In this document: piece by piece, positions 48,532 to 57,935 of the stretch
Numbering within the stretch: position 1 is the stretch's first letter
Layout: every line of letters starts with the position of its first letter
NCBI RefSeq assembly: GCF_000027005.1
Contig: NC_012965.1
Location: forward strand, 1,785,001 to 1,849,000
DNA: 64,000 bases
Reading direction: 5' to 3'
Source: Komagataella phaffii GS115
Taxonomy: Eukaryota; Ascomycota; Pichiomycetes; Pichiales; Pichiaceae
Program-made: the position numbers and the translations under genes
Notes under the pieces: generated by a model
Databases searched by the model: none
What the model was told of the DNA's origin: nothing
What the model saw: the letters and a program-made list of their open reading frames with translations, nothing else

Positions 48532-50046
48532 TTAGATCCATTGGAGGTATTGTTCTCCATAATCGGAACTCTTGGTCTTGCGGTCTAGAACGTTCTGCAC
48601 TTTGAAGCTGACTCCCAGCTTGTCCTTGTACTTGATGTCGAAGTACTTCAATACCTCGTCTCTGGTAACACTGTACTGTCTATTGGAGTTGTCATTACCA
48701 GTAACATAGTTCTCAATTTCCAATTGCGTAGGAAGTCCGTGGTTGTAAGGATACTGGTCGTAGTTAACACCAAAGAACTGATTAATCCTAGCATTGGCGA
48801 GAACGTCGGCCTCGGAGCTGCCGTCTTCTCCCTCCTTCAAAGAAGAAGATGGTTTAGCCAAGGTAGATGCAGCGCTACCCTTCAGCAGGTTATCGACTAC
48901 CTCATCTGGGATATCCTGCAAAGTCTTGAAAGCAGGTTTGATGATCTTGTCCTCTGGATTAGTAGACTTTCTATTGATCAGGTTCTTGAGGATACGCTCA
49001 TTGAAGTCGTTAGGTTCAACTCCGGTCATCATGTTGTTTGCTAGAACCAGTTCGTTGGAAATAGCTTCGTAAATTTTAGATTTTGCAGATCTTTGTAGAA
49101 GTTCATATGCAACCTTCAAGGAGATTGGCGATTTCGATTGAAGAGTCTCGACAATCTTCAAAGCAAAATCTGAACCGTCGGCTTCCAAAGCACTGATCAC
49201 AGATTCAACGGAAGGGTTGGCCTTAGGGTCGAATGCAGCTTCGATGGTATTGAGTTCTTCTGGAGAAAATTTGAACTTGTAATCTTGAGGAATTGGTTCA
49301 ACAAAATCTTCAATAGCTTGGTCGACCATGCTGTAAAATTCCTTTGGAGATTTGTCTTCTTTGAACTGCTCTATGTTGGCCAGACGTTGCAACAACGCAT
49401 CAAAACGGTGAGAGGGGACGTAATGAGTACCAAATCCAGCGATCAAGGAATCAAAACCATGCAATTCGTCACCAGTCAGCGCCAAATAGTAGCCTAAATT
49501 ACCGTCTAGACGGGACAACCAGAAAGAAGTTCCGACGTCAGGAAAAAACCCTATGTTGGTTTCGGGCATGGCAAAACGAGTGGTTTCACAAACAACTCTG
49601 AAGGGTCCGTGAACCGATAGTCCAACACCACCTCCCATAACAATACCATTCACCAAAGAGACAATCGGTTTGTTGAAGGTTGCCAGGAGATAGTTGAGGT
49701 TGTACTCAGCGGTGAAGAATTCAACTGAACGGGCGATCTGGCCTGCCAGGTTATCTTTGGCACACTGGACCACATCACCACCAGAACAAAATGCCCTAGG
49801 TTCATCTGAACGTAGCACAATCAGATTGTTGGAGTCAGATTTGGAATATTCTAATAATCTGGGAACTATTTGATGGCACATGTCTGTGGAGAGAGCATTG
49901 AGTTTGGCTGATCTGTTAAGAGAGATCACTCGAGCTTTATTGTCGACATGAAAGCGGACATCAGTTGACATTCTAAGGATTGAGTTCAATTGAAACAGAC
50001 GCCTCTTAGCTATGGCGATGCTTGGAGGCTTTGATTGAGCAAACAT
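48532..50046 (-). CDS. EHD3: mitochondrial 3-hydroxyisobutyryl-CoA hydrolase Ehd3
   Basis: The frame runs upstream to 50202, but the first ATG is at 50046. This gives 504 residues, the family length, with a basic, acid-free presequence (MFAQSKPPSIAIAKRRLFQL). The crotonase fold covers about 30-230: KLNALSTDMCHQIVPRL, FCSGGDVVQCAKDN, and VNGIVMGGGVGLSVHGPFRVVCETTRFAMPE with the oxyanion-hole glycines. FPDVGTSFWLSRLDG and TGDELHGFDSL follow. The C-terminal half is the HIBYL-CoA hydrolase extension, and the DEV..YFDIKYKDKLG segment is shared with yeast mitoribosomal copies of Ehd3. The enzyme acts in valine breakdown; in yeast the protein is also called mS47 of the mitochondrial small subunit. 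Confidence 0.92.
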   Translation of the reverse strand: MFAQSKPPSIAIAKRRLFQLNSILRMSTDVRFHVDNKARVISLNRSAKLNALSTDMCHQIVPRLLEYSKSDSNNLIVLRSDEPRAFCSGGDVVQCAKDNLAGQIARSVEFFTAEYNLNYLLATFNKPIVSLVNGIVMGGGVGLSVHGPFRVVCETTRFAMPETNIGFFPDVGTSFWLSRLDGNLGYYLALTGDELHGFDSLIAGFGTHYVPSHRFDALLQRLANIEQFKEDKSPKEFYSMVDQAIEDFVEPIPQDYKFKFSPEELNTIEAAFDPKANPSVESVISALEADGSDFALKIVETLQSKSPISLKVAYELLQRSAKSKIYEAISNELVLANNMMTGVEPNDFNERILKNLINRKSTNPEDKIIKPAFKTLQDIPDEVVDNLLKGSAASTLAKPSSSLKEGEDGSSEADVLANARINQFFGVNYDQYPYNHGLPTQLEIENYVTGNDNSNRQYSVTRDEVLKYFDIKYKDKLGVSFKVQNVLDRKTKSSDYGEQYLQWI

Positions 50047-50614
50047 ACTGGTTCGGGGGTTGGAGCGTAGATATAAATTTTTTCTCGTGACTAGGCGGGG
50101 ATTGGCGCGGGTATTTAGGAGGCAACTAGGAGTAACTTGGAGGGGTGCGGATGGAAGGGTGTGAGGGAATGCTGAAAAAGCGATCGAGATATCTTGAACC
50201 ACAGGTGCCTGTCGGTAAGAGGGTTGTCAGTGGATGGTGGATGTCAGTTATTAGGCTAAGCATTTTCTCAGAAAGTAAACTGAAAATTAGAGTGAGAATC
50301 GCATGTTTTCTCGATGTTCCCGTTTGCTGTTAACTTTCTAAGCCCACATTAGCTGACCGGACACCAAGAATGAAAAGCACTGCGTTTCACACAGAATCAA
50401 TGATCCTAGTTTAAGTTGCTCTGCTTGACACAAGAACGCATTAGGGACCCAGTCTTCCACCAATTTGTTGTACTTCTTGTCTTGTTTCGTACCCGTCATC
50501 TCCTGCGACGTCTTGATGCCTATCACTTATACGATACACATCCCTACATCACTCCATACACCTCTATATAGTAATAATCACCTTTTTCAGTCTCAGTTCA
50601 GATCTTAGATACAC
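50047..50614. other. divergent promoter region of EHD3 and the sphingolipid desaturase
   Basis: 568 bases. Two open frames of about 62 codons (50145-50333 plus and 50338-50526 minus) show no recognisable features. I see no RNA gene or repeat. Confidence 0.45.
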
Positions 50615-51553
50615 ATGATAACTCACAGATCCAATAACGTTCAGTATGAAGTAACACCGCCTTCTGTGGAAGAAGATTTAGGCCCACAGTTTGAGTTCTA
50701 CTGGACCCGTCAAAAAGATCCACACAGTATCCGAAGGAAGCTAATTTTAGCCAAGCATCCGGAAGTAGCCAAGTTATGTGGACCCGAGTGGAGGACGAAA
50801 TATATTGCTTCCGCTGTCGTTCTTCTACAGCTCTCCATTGCATATGCTCTAAAGAATACACCAGTACTGTCTTTCAAATTTTTGGCACTTGCATACGTCG
50901 TTGGTGCTACTGCAAACCAAAACTGTTTCCTCTGTATTCACGAGCTGAGCCATAACCTGGCATTCAGAAAACCACTTCACAACAAACTATTCGCAATTTG
51001 GGTCAATCTACCCATTGGAGTCCCATATAGCGCTTCATTCCAACCATATCACCAACTCCATCACAAATTTTTAGGCGATGAAGTGCTGGACACTGATCTT
51101 CCAACGCCTCTAGAAGCGACTGTTTTGTCCTCATTGCTGGGTAAAGCCTTCTTCGCCACTTTCCAAATATTCTTTTACGCGTTGAGGCCCATGATGGTTA
51201 CGTCTATTGACATGACTTTTATTCATTTGTTGAACGTGCTGGTTTGCTTGGTTAGCGATTTTATCCTGATCAAGTTCGGCTCAGCTAACAGTTTATGGTA
51301 CCTGATATTGAGTTCCTTCTTTGCGGGTTCGTTGCATCCTACGGCAGGGCACTTCATAGCTGAGCACTATTTATTGGATCCTCCAAAGCATTATACCCAA
51401 TTCCAGGATGTTCCCCCGTTAGAGACTTACTCCTACTACGGAATGCTGAATTTGTTCACTTGGAATGTAGGATATCACAACGAGCATCACGACTTTCCAT
51501 TCATTGCTTGGTCTAAGCTGCCTCTTCTGAGAACCATAGCACATGACTTTTAA
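50615..51553 (+). CDS. DES1: sphingolipid delta-4 desaturase, frameshifted near the C-terminus
   Basis: 312 residues to a TAA at 51551-51553. The N-terminal lipid-desaturase-type block (FEFYWTRQKDPHSIRRKLILAKHPEVAKL) and the three His boxes are present: HELSHN, HQLHH and NEHHDFP. Together these mark dihydroceramide/sphingolipid delta-4 desaturase (Des1/DEGS). The frame stops at RTIAHDF, but the +1 frame continues the family C-terminus directly: NQPLPKHTSWVRVIVDF, then DENVLMYNRVKR, ending at a TAG at 51696-51698. A one-base difference in the TTTT at 51548-51551 separates the two; joined they would make about 360 residues. The enzyme makes the delta-4 double bond of the ceramide used for glucosylceramide. 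All catalytic His boxes precede the break. Confidence 0.9.
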   Translation: MITHRSNNVQYEVTPPSVEEDLGPQFEFYWTRQKDPHSIRRKLILAKHPEVAKLCGPEWRTKYIASAVVLLQLSIAYALKNTPVLSFKFLALAYVVGATANQNCFLCIHELSHNLAFRKPLHNKLFAIWVNLPIGVPYSASFQPYHQLHHKFLGDEVLDTDLPTPLEATVLSSLLGKAFFATFQIFFYALRPMMVTSIDMTFIHLLNVLVCLVSDFILIKFGSANSLWYLILSSFFAGSLHPTAGHFIAEHYLLDPPKHYTQFQDVPPLETYSYYGMLNLFTWNVGYHNEHHDFPFIAWSKLPLLRTIAHDF

Positions 51554-51852
51554 TCAGCCATTACCAAAGCATACCTCTTGGGTGAGAGTTATAGTTGACT
51601 TTATCTTCGACGAGAACGTTCTGATGTACAATAGAGTCAAGAGAGAGACCGCAAAGGACAAATCTGTCGATTCAAAAACCACCAAAACCCAAAGTTAGTA
51701 GATTACATAGTCGCTTTACAATGTTAACACTTGATCAAGATGCGTTCCAAGTACCTATTCGCGCTCCCGGCTTTTTTGAGATATCGTAAAAACACCAGAT
51801 TTCCACCTCTTCATCTGCTACTTCGAAGGCTAACGGCACTAACGATACAATT

Positions 51853-52011
51853 ATGGTGTCGGACATTAAACATGTGTACTCAAGGTATTTTTTTCATTTA
51901 CCTTATTACATGCTCACCACAAACGAGGCATTCGTTCTTCACTCGTTTGTCATAGTATTCATCACTTTCATTTCGTACGGGCTATACAGCTTACTATCGT
52001 ACTACATTTGA
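51853..52011 (+). CDS. TSC3: Tsc3/ssSPT-like small subunit of serine palmitoyltransferase (52 residues)
   Basis: A complete short ORF from ATG to TGA, 154 bases beyond the shifted desaturase tail and on the same strand. It encodes a short polar start, then YSRYFFHLPYYMLTTNEAF, then one hydrophobic helix (VLHSFVIVFITFISYGLYSLL) ending SYYI. The block YF-HLPYYML....F-LHSF....F matches the core of S. cerevisiae Tsc3 (YYIHLPFYLM.....FFLHVFF), and more loosely mammalian ssSPT. These microproteins bind and stimulate serine palmitoyltransferase at the ER, the first step of sphingolipid synthesis. At 52 residues it is shorter than Tsc3 but keeps the core. An in-frame stop lies 22 codons upstream of the ATG. 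Identification is by eye, without a search. Confidence 0.68.
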   Translation: MVSDIKHVYSRYFFHLPYYMLTTNEAFVLHSFVIVFITFISYGLYSLLSYYI

Positions 52012-52338
52012 CCACGCCTATTGGGCAGTATGGTGAAGAGTGTACCGCTAAAATAACAGGATGCTAGTGATTAAGAAAAGGTAAACTGGACAATAAAAAA
52101 ATGGTCGTGTTTTTTTTTGTTTTCCGGTGTATTTAAATGTATGTATAGTAGGAATAGATGAGATCGGATTAGGGTTATGTTGACTCTCTAAAAAGTTCCT
52201 GTTATTTCCTTCAGGTTACCAAAGGCGACGTGTGTCCGGTATCTGGACTCGTAGTACAGAAGGATTTAGGAGTTTAGGCCCAGAAGAGCTGTTAGTGAAG
52301 TTTCACCCTCACTGCCCCTGAAAAGCACATTGGGGTTT
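52012..52338. other. convergent 3' region of the Tsc3-like gene and the Ark/Prk kinase
   Basis: No coding frame seen. It contains a run of nine T near 52111 and the short inverted repeat CTGAAAA/TTTTCAG just after the kinase stop, which may help 3' end formation. Confidence 0.4.
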
Positions 52339-54255
52339 TCAGCCCTCCTTTAGTCCAGGTTCTCCAGTATCATCTAAAGCCAAGTCCTTGGTTTGTAAAT
52401 CTTCCGCAGAAAAGGAGTAGGGTTTCATGTTGGCAGTTGTAGGCTTCTGATTATCGGAATATTCTTCCATCCCATCCTCCAAATCAATAAGACTGCCATC
52501 GGCGACACGTGTAAACGAGCTAGTCCCTGTCTCTCCCGATGATAGAGGAATTACCTCTTGCTTAAGAGGACGAGTTGGAAAAGTTGCGGTGCCAGTTGGA
52601 GCATTAGAAGCTACCGCAACAGGAGGGGTGATCAATGATTGATGGACTTGTTGTGTCAATTTTTGAGCTACCATCTGTTGATATTGCAGTTGTTTGAACA
52701 GTTCATCCTGTTGGCTCAAACGTGAACGATGCACCGAAAGTATTTGAAGCTCCGCAGGAGTCAAATCCTTCTTGGCTTCAAGTCTCTTGTATTCATTGAA
52801 TTGTTCCATAGTCAGTTGGAGAGGCTTGATCTTGGTTTCATAATTTTGCAATGCCAGCTTCTCCATATATGCGTTCAATGCAAGAAACTCATTTGCTTCC
52901 GCAGGTGTGAGTGGTGCGTTGGAGCTGATTTTTTCTTGATAGACCATATACTTATTGGCTTTTTCATCCTGGACAGGAGCTGGCGTTGTCTCTGAGCTGC
53001 TGAGGTCGACACTGCCGTCAGCTTCACTTGTTTTTGTTGTCAGGTCCAAATGTGGGAACCGTTCCTCAACCTTATCCAGATCAACCTCTACACTGGAAAC
53101 GCTAAGGCCAGTGATATTCTTTTCTAAATTATCCGCCTTCAGTAAATGTTGCTGGTTCGTCAGGTTGACCACCGATTTAGAGACTTCTTCTTGAACATTG
53201 ATTCGGGCAACGTCATCCTGAAGGAATGCAAGCTGTGATTCATATATTTCCTTCAGTGGGTGACTGATAGGTGGTTGCAAGTTCTCCAAAAGCTTCTTAA
53301 AATCGTATTCTCCTTCTTGATAAAAATCAAACACTCTATCCAATTTGATATCACTATAAGTTCCCAGCAGTTGAATTACTAAGCTAGTCAATTGATAGCT
53401 ATTAGGTCGCAATGCGGGATCTTCCTGCAGCATAATCACGATGAGCCTCTTTAGTTTGGAAGAATAACGTGACTCATGTGGGAATTGGTAAGCAGAATGT
53501 AAAATCGCCAGTTCTCCAGTCTTTTCAAAAGGAGTGGTGTAGTAACACAACTTGTACAAGAATATCCCCAGTGCCCAAATGTCGCTCTTCTCGTTGATCG
53601 GCAAGCCTTTATATAAATCTACCATCTCTGGCGAACGATACTGAGGAGTTGTCTGACGCAGTATATCGTGAGATAAGTAATGGAATTCTTGGAAGGTCTT
53701 TGGGGCTCTTAGAACTGGGCAAGTGCTTCCAAAGTCACATAACTTGAAGTTATACTTGGAATCAATGAGCACGTTTTCAATCTTGATATCCCTGTGTATG
53801 AGCTTTAATTGATGCATGTAAAGAACTCCCAGACAGATGTCCAGCATAATTTTCAAGATTTTGGGTTCTGTAAGCTTGGTTTCTAAGTGACTGTTCATAT
53901 AATCTAGCAATGACTTATTCTCGCAGAGTTCCATCAGGACAAGTACCTCATAGCTTTGAGCAGAACCGGGCAAATGTGAAGCGTGCGAGTCATAGTAACG
54001 AACGACCTGACTACAGCCACTCAATCTTTTCATGACATCAACTTCTGATCGCAACTGATGAAGGCCATCCTTATCTGGAACGATAACTCTTTTCAGACAT
54101 GCAATATCAGAGTTGTGCTCTGAAGGGGATACTCGGACTTTATAGATGTGGGCAAAGCCTCCCTCCGAAATAAATTGGATCACTGTCACCTTATGTGAGC
54201 CAACTATCAGCTCAGTTCCAGGCTCTAGTTTTTCTAGCACTGCCAGTTTATCCAT
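52339..54255 (-). CDS. Ark/Prk (NAK-family) serine/threonine kinase
   Basis: 638 residues. The kinase domain covers about 18-295, opening with the NAK-type VTVIQFISEGGFAHIYKVR glycine loop. The catalytic loop is LIHRDIKIENVLID and the metal-binding motif KLCDFGS. The activation segment TTPQYRSPEMVDLY is followed by IWALGIFLYKLCYYTTPFE. This is the Ark1/Prk1/Akl1 and GAK/AAK1 class, which phosphorylates Pan1, Sla1 and other coat proteins to disassemble actin-linked endocytic sites. The C-terminal half is Gln/Glu-rich and probably coiled coil (about 450-545). I see no clear SH3-binding Pro-rich motif of the Abp1-recruiting Ark1/Prk1 type, so the precise orthologue is left open. Confidence 0.85.
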   Translation of the reverse strand: MDKLAVLEKLEPGTELIVGSHKVTVIQFISEGGFAHIYKVRVSPSEHNSDIACLKRVIVPDKDGLHQLRSEVDVMKRLSGCSQVVRYYDSHASHLPGSAQSYEVLVLMELCENKSLLDYMNSHLETKLTEPKILKIMLDICLGVLYMHQLKLIHRDIKIENVLIDSKYNFKLCDFGSTCPVLRAPKTFQEFHYLSHDILRQTTPQYRSPEMVDLYKGLPINEKSDIWALGIFLYKLCYYTTPFEKTGELAILHSAYQFPHESRYSSKLKRLIVIMLQEDPALRPNSYQLTSLVIQLLGTYSDIKLDRVFDFYQEGEYDFKKLLENLQPPISHPLKEIYESQLAFLQDDVARINVQEEVSKSVVNLTNQQHLLKADNLEKNITGLSVSSVEVDLDKVEERFPHLDLTTKTSEADGSVDLSSSETTPAPVQDEKANKYMVYQEKISSNAPLTPAEANEFLALNAYMEKLALQNYETKIKPLQLTMEQFNEYKRLEAKKDLTPAELQILSVHRSRLSQQDELFKQLQYQQMVAQKLTQQVHQSLITPPVAVASNAPTGTATFPTRPLKQEVIPLSSGETGTSSFTRVADGSLIDLEDGMEEYSDNQKPTTANMKPYSFSAEDLQTKDLALDDTGEPGLKEG

Positions 54256-54453
54256 AGTATAGAATGTGTTTTAGGAGTATTTTGGGTACGGAAAACCAGG
54301 AAGTAACGAAGTAGAGGATCTAAGCGAACTTGAGTATGATTACGTAACTGCTATCAAAGATTATTATCGCAGACCCTCTTTTAAAAGGAATTATCTATCT
54401 TGAAATATTATTGTTTATCTCTCCTTGCTTTTGGCTCTTTGCGTGATTTTGCT

Positions 54454-56055
54454 CTATAGAACCTCAGCTAGTAACTTCTCTATTTCTTCCGCAGAGAATG
54501 GAATATATACAATTTCTTGTCCGGACTCTCCCTTAGTAATCACTAACATCTTATGCTCGCTGAACTCGGCTAGGGTTGTCCTAAAGTTCAAGGTATTACT
54601 GGTAAAGAATTCCTCGATGGCCATGGTGTAAAGCTCTTTAAAGGGAACCCCTTGACGAACAGAACCAATTACAGGGGCTGCTGAGTTGGTGGAAATCGAA
54701 TCTGACATTTTTTCCAATTGAGCTGCTGCAAGAATTCCGTAGATACCACGCGCATTCGGAGTTAAAGAAGCTAGCACATATTTGGCACCCTTTGAACCAA
54801 CAAATTTCTTGGATTTGCCTATCTGCAACACATCCTTGAAAGACACTTCTATGCTGTAAGGGTCAAAGGTCGTAGCATCATGGAATACAAAATTGAACAG
54901 ACTAGCCCTGTTGGCATCCCACATTAACGGTGAGTCAACCCGATCAGTGGAGCAAATCAGCCAGATGGAATCGACGCTGACTAGTTGAGCCAGAAGAAGC
55001 TGATATTGATCTTGCTGTATAGACTCTCCGTCTAAAGTGTGCAGTATAATCACCAGTTTGGGGATTGTGGTAACTCCACCAGAAGGACCAGCTCGTCGGT
55101 GGAGGTATCTAATCGCATCTTGCGGTTGTTGCGGTACTATTGCTCTTCGCCTTTGTTGCTTGGTAAGGACTTGTTCCATACACAAACGTAGTAAATCTTG
55201 AAATGTAGAATCTGGGTTGTACCCGTTAAAAACTATGAATTGAGGTTTCTTCGATGAGGGCACATGCTGAAATCTGCCCATTAGGAATTTGGCAAAGTTC
55301 ATTAAGACTTCATATTTGGAGCCAACTCCATATAGACAAATGTTAAATCCTTGCAGTAGCTCGAAGTACCATTGAGTATGGAGTGTTGATATGTATTTTT
55401 TCATTTGGGATCGAGTAGAATACTCTAAGCTTCCACTCAACTTGAGTGTGCTCTCCAAGAACTTGTCATGTTCCAAAGACACTGCCTGATTCATTGTGTG
55501 ACCACTTGTTTTCTGGCGACTTTTATGCTGATCAAAGTACCCTTCATATCCATCTAAGAATAAGGCCTTATCATCCATGGTCGACAACTGCTGTTGAGCA
55601 TTGAGTTGAAATTCTTGCTCAAGATTTTCATTCAGCCCTGCCAAATGATTCTCTACCTCATGTTCTTCTTCGTGTTCCACGTGCACTGGTAGAATACCGT
55701 CCTCCTTGCTCGCTTTGATGATCTTTTCCACAACTGTGTATTCATCCCCGTCAAGGCCATCGTCAAAATCTTCATTTCCATCTTCCAGCAATGTTCTCTT
55801 TGTACTCAAGGCCTTCAGCAAAGCAATCCTGTTCAACTCATCGACCCCCCTTTTGATAGGAGATCTCAAACCATTTCTTCCTGTTCTGTTCGACCTTGGA
55901 GACCCTAGTCTGATGATGCCTCTCGTAGATAGTTCTGTATGCAATTGGGGTGTTTTTTTCCTAGGAGATCTTCTTTTCCTTGGGGATGCTCCTTCCAGAT
56001 TTATTATTCCACTTTTCCTTTTGGAAGGTGATTCAAAAATGTCAATGCGTGTCAT
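54454..56055 (-). CDS. ORC2: origin recognition complex subunit Orc2
   Basis: 533 residues. The basic, disordered N-terminus (1-75) holds several CDK consensus sites: SPSK, SPRK twice, and SPIK. The conserved ORC2 core begins near 190 (MNQAVSLEHDKFLESTLKLSGS), runs through WYFELLQGFNICLYGVGSKYEVL and QFIVFNGYNPDSTFQDLL, and includes IPKLVIILHTLDGESI. A C-terminal winged helix ends in the EEIEKLLAEVL helix. Orc2 is an AAA+-like ORC subunit without a working ATPase site. CDK phosphorylation of Orc2 and Orc6 blocks re-replication in S. cerevisiae; both proteins here have clustered sites. It is divergent from RPC11, 165 bp away. Confidence 0.93.
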   Translation of the reverse strand: MTRIDIFESPSKRKSGIINLEGASPRKRRSPRKKTPQLHTELSTRGIIRLGSPRSNRTGRNGLRSPIKRGVDELNRIALLKALSTKRTLLEDGNEDFDDGLDGDEYTVVEKIIKASKEDGILPVHVEHEEEHEVENHLAGLNENLEQEFQLNAQQQLSTMDDKALFLDGYEGYFDQHKSRQKTSGHTMNQAVSLEHDKFLESTLKLSGSLEYSTRSQMKKYISTLHTQWYFELLQGFNICLYGVGSKYEVLMNFAKFLMGRFQHVPSSKKPQFIVFNGYNPDSTFQDLLRLCMEQVLTKQQRRRAIVPQQPQDAIRYLHRRAGPSGGVTTIPKLVIILHTLDGESIQQDQYQLLLAQLVSVDSIWLICSTDRVDSPLMWDANRASLFNFVFHDATTFDPYSIEVSFKDVLQIGKSKKFVGSKGAKYVLASLTPNARGIYGILAAAQLEKMSDSISTNSAAPVIGSVRQGVPFKELYTMAIEEFFTSNTLNFRTTLAEFSEHKMLVITKGESGQEIVYIPFSAEEIEKLLAEVL

Positions 56056-56220
56056 TGTGACGAGAGTCTAACCTTAAAGACGAATCCTTCAGATCACTGA
56101 TATTTCGCGGACTTGAAGGTTGATATATTTTTTTTTCTACGCAGGAAGAGCACGAAGGGCTCTGCTGATACTTCAAACGTCTAACTAACAACTTCCAGCC
56201 ATAAGTTACGACCTGTAGTC

Positions 56221-56606
56221 ATGTTGATGTTCTGTCCCAACTGCCAGAATATGCTAACGGTAAGGTTTATTTGAGAGTCTACGTTCTGTAATGCGACTAA
56301 CACAATTAGGTGACGAAAGCAGCTGACTCTATCAATAGATTCAATTGTCCCACTTGTCCATATGAGTTCCCAATAGTGGGTATGCAGATGTATGAAAGAA
56401 AAGACCTGTCTAGAAAACAGGTAGACGATGTGCTCGGAGGAGCTGGGGCTTGGGATAATGTTGATCAGACTGGTGCTCAGTGTCCCATTGATAGTTGTGG
56501 GGGTGATAAGGCATACTTTTTTCAGCTTCAAATTAGGTCTGCTGACGAACCCATGACTACCTTCTTGAAATGTTGCAAATGTGGTCACCAGTGGAGAGAA
56601 AATTAG
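56221..56606 (+). CDS. RPC11: RNA polymerase III subunit Rpc11 (two exons)
   Basis: Exon 1 (56221-56259) encodes MLMFCPNCQNMLT with the first CxxC. Exon 2 (56310-56606) continues VTKAADSINRFNCPTCPYEFPI. Joined length is 111 residues, as in S. cerevisiae. The N-terminal zinc ribbon is Rpb9-like. The C-terminal ribbon, CPIDSCGGDKAYFFQLQIRSADEPMTTFLKCCKCGHQW, is TFIIS-like and holds the acidic pair of the RSADE hairpin needed for RNA cleavage. C11 gives Pol III its 3' cleavage activity and helps termination and re-initiation. Both zinc ribbons are complete only when the intron is removed. Confidence 0.95.
56260..56309 (+). other. intron of RPC11
   Basis: 50 bases with donor GTAAGG, branch CGACTAAC near 56294 and acceptor ATTAG. 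Splicing at these points keeps the frame exactly, phase 0 between Thr and Val. Confidence 0.9.
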
Positions 56607-56747
56607 AACGCACTAGATAATAGAAACTACAGACAAAACAAAAAATACTCATTCTTTTAGGACATTAATAGATATTTACAAAAATTAGGAGCTTGCAGTG
56701 AAAGTTCTCCCACAGATAGACCAAACATATCAACCTTTAAATACTCA

Positions 56748-57725
56748 TCATACCCATTCAATAGGATTTTGTAGTACCTGCAATAACTCCTCTTCTCTGG
56801 AGCCAGGCTCTGGATGATGATCATAGACCCAACCAGCTGTTCTTGGCAACGACATCAAAATACTTTCAACACGAGATCCAGGCGTTCTCAAACCAAATTG
56901 AGTACCTCTATCCAATACTAAGTTGAATTCGACATATCTTCCTCTTCTAATTTGTTGCCAGTTCTTCTCAGCATCAGTTGAAGGGGTGTCCATCCTTTTT
57001 CGAGTGATAGCGGGATAAGATTCCAAGAAAGCATTGAAACAATCTTCAACCAACTTCAGGGACCTCTCAGCATCAAACTCGTCAAAATCATCAAAGAAAA
57101 TACCCCCAATACCTCTAGTTTCATTTCGATGTTTGATCAGAAAGTATTCATCACACCACTTTTTGAATCTCGGGTACAAGCTAACATCGTGTTTGTCCAG
57201 GGCATCCTTATGGGCTTGATGGAATTGCTTGGCATCCTCGGGATACAGGTACGAAGGCGTTAAATCAGCACCGCCCCCAAACCACCAGGTGTGAGGCTTT
57301 CCAGTTTCATCCCAAGTTTCGAAGTAGCGATAATTCAGATGGGTAGTTGGAGCATGGGGATTATGGGGATGAATGACCAACGAAAGCCCACAGGCAAAGA
57401 ACTTCAGAGAGGTTCCCGCAGGCAGATCTAGCTTGGAGTGGTCATTTCTCATCTGGCTCACAGCTTGAGGAGGCAATACGCCATGAACCTTGGAAATATT
57501 TACACCAGCCTTTTCAAACACTCTTCCATCTTGAATAAGCATAGATCTTCCTCCTCCACCTTCGGCTCCTCTTTCCCAAGAATCAGAACGAAATTTGGTA
57601 TCGTTTCCTTCAATTGCCTCCAATGCAGCGACAATTTCGAGTTGCTTCCGCTGGATAAGCTCGAACATCCTTTGACGGATGGAATCATTGGGAGAGCTTA
57701 GATTGATATCAGAGTCGATGGCCAT
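56748..57725 (-). CDS. HEM13: oxygen-dependent coproporphyrinogen III oxidase Hem13
   Basis: 325 residues, the usual fungal length. Signatures are [22 protein letters not shown] at about 46-67 (glycine-rich substrate loop), [22 protein letters not shown] near 114-135 with active-site His and Arg, [18 protein letters not shown], and [12 protein letters not shown]. The C-terminus has [16 protein letters not shown] and the ESILMSLP block. The enzyme makes protoporphyrinogen IX from coproporphyrinogen III in the cytosol and needs O2. In S. cerevisiae it is induced in hypoxia and heme lack through Rox1/Hap1. The leader holds a TATA-like TATATAAAC on the coding strand near 57795. Confidence 0.96.
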   Translation of the reverse strand: MAIDSDINLSSPNDSIRQRMFELIQRKQLEIVAALEAIEGNDTKFRSDSWERGAEGGGGRSMLIQDGRVFEKAGVNISKVHGVLPPQAVSQMRNDHSKLDLPAGTSLKFFACGLSLVIHPHNPHAPTTHLNYRYFETWDETGKPHTWWFGGGADLTPSYLYPEDAKQFHQAHKDALDKHDVSLYPRFKKWCDEYFLIKHRNETRGIGGIFFDDFDEFDAERSLKLVEDCFNAFLESYPAITRKRMDTPSTDAEKNWQQIRRGRYVEFNLVLDRGTQFGLRTPGSRVESILMSLPRTAGWVYDHHPEPGSREEELLQVLQNPIEWV

Positions 57726-57935
57726 TCTTTCTGTGAATGAAACAACTAAGTGTGGGGATATTCAAGTGTGTGGCTACAACCAACTCAAAGTTTATATAGG
57801 GTCCCATGAAACCTTTCGAGACAAGACGGAAAAATCATTCGACTACTCAATATGATGTAACCACATTAAATCTACCAGTAAAAATTAAAGCCATACTACT
57901 TACTCCTCGCTTGGGTCCAATCCGTAAATAAATAC

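Noticed and set aside
50047..50202. N-terminal extension of EHD3 to 50202
   Set aside because: The frame opens with GTG only; the ATG at 50046 gives a proper presequence and the family length.
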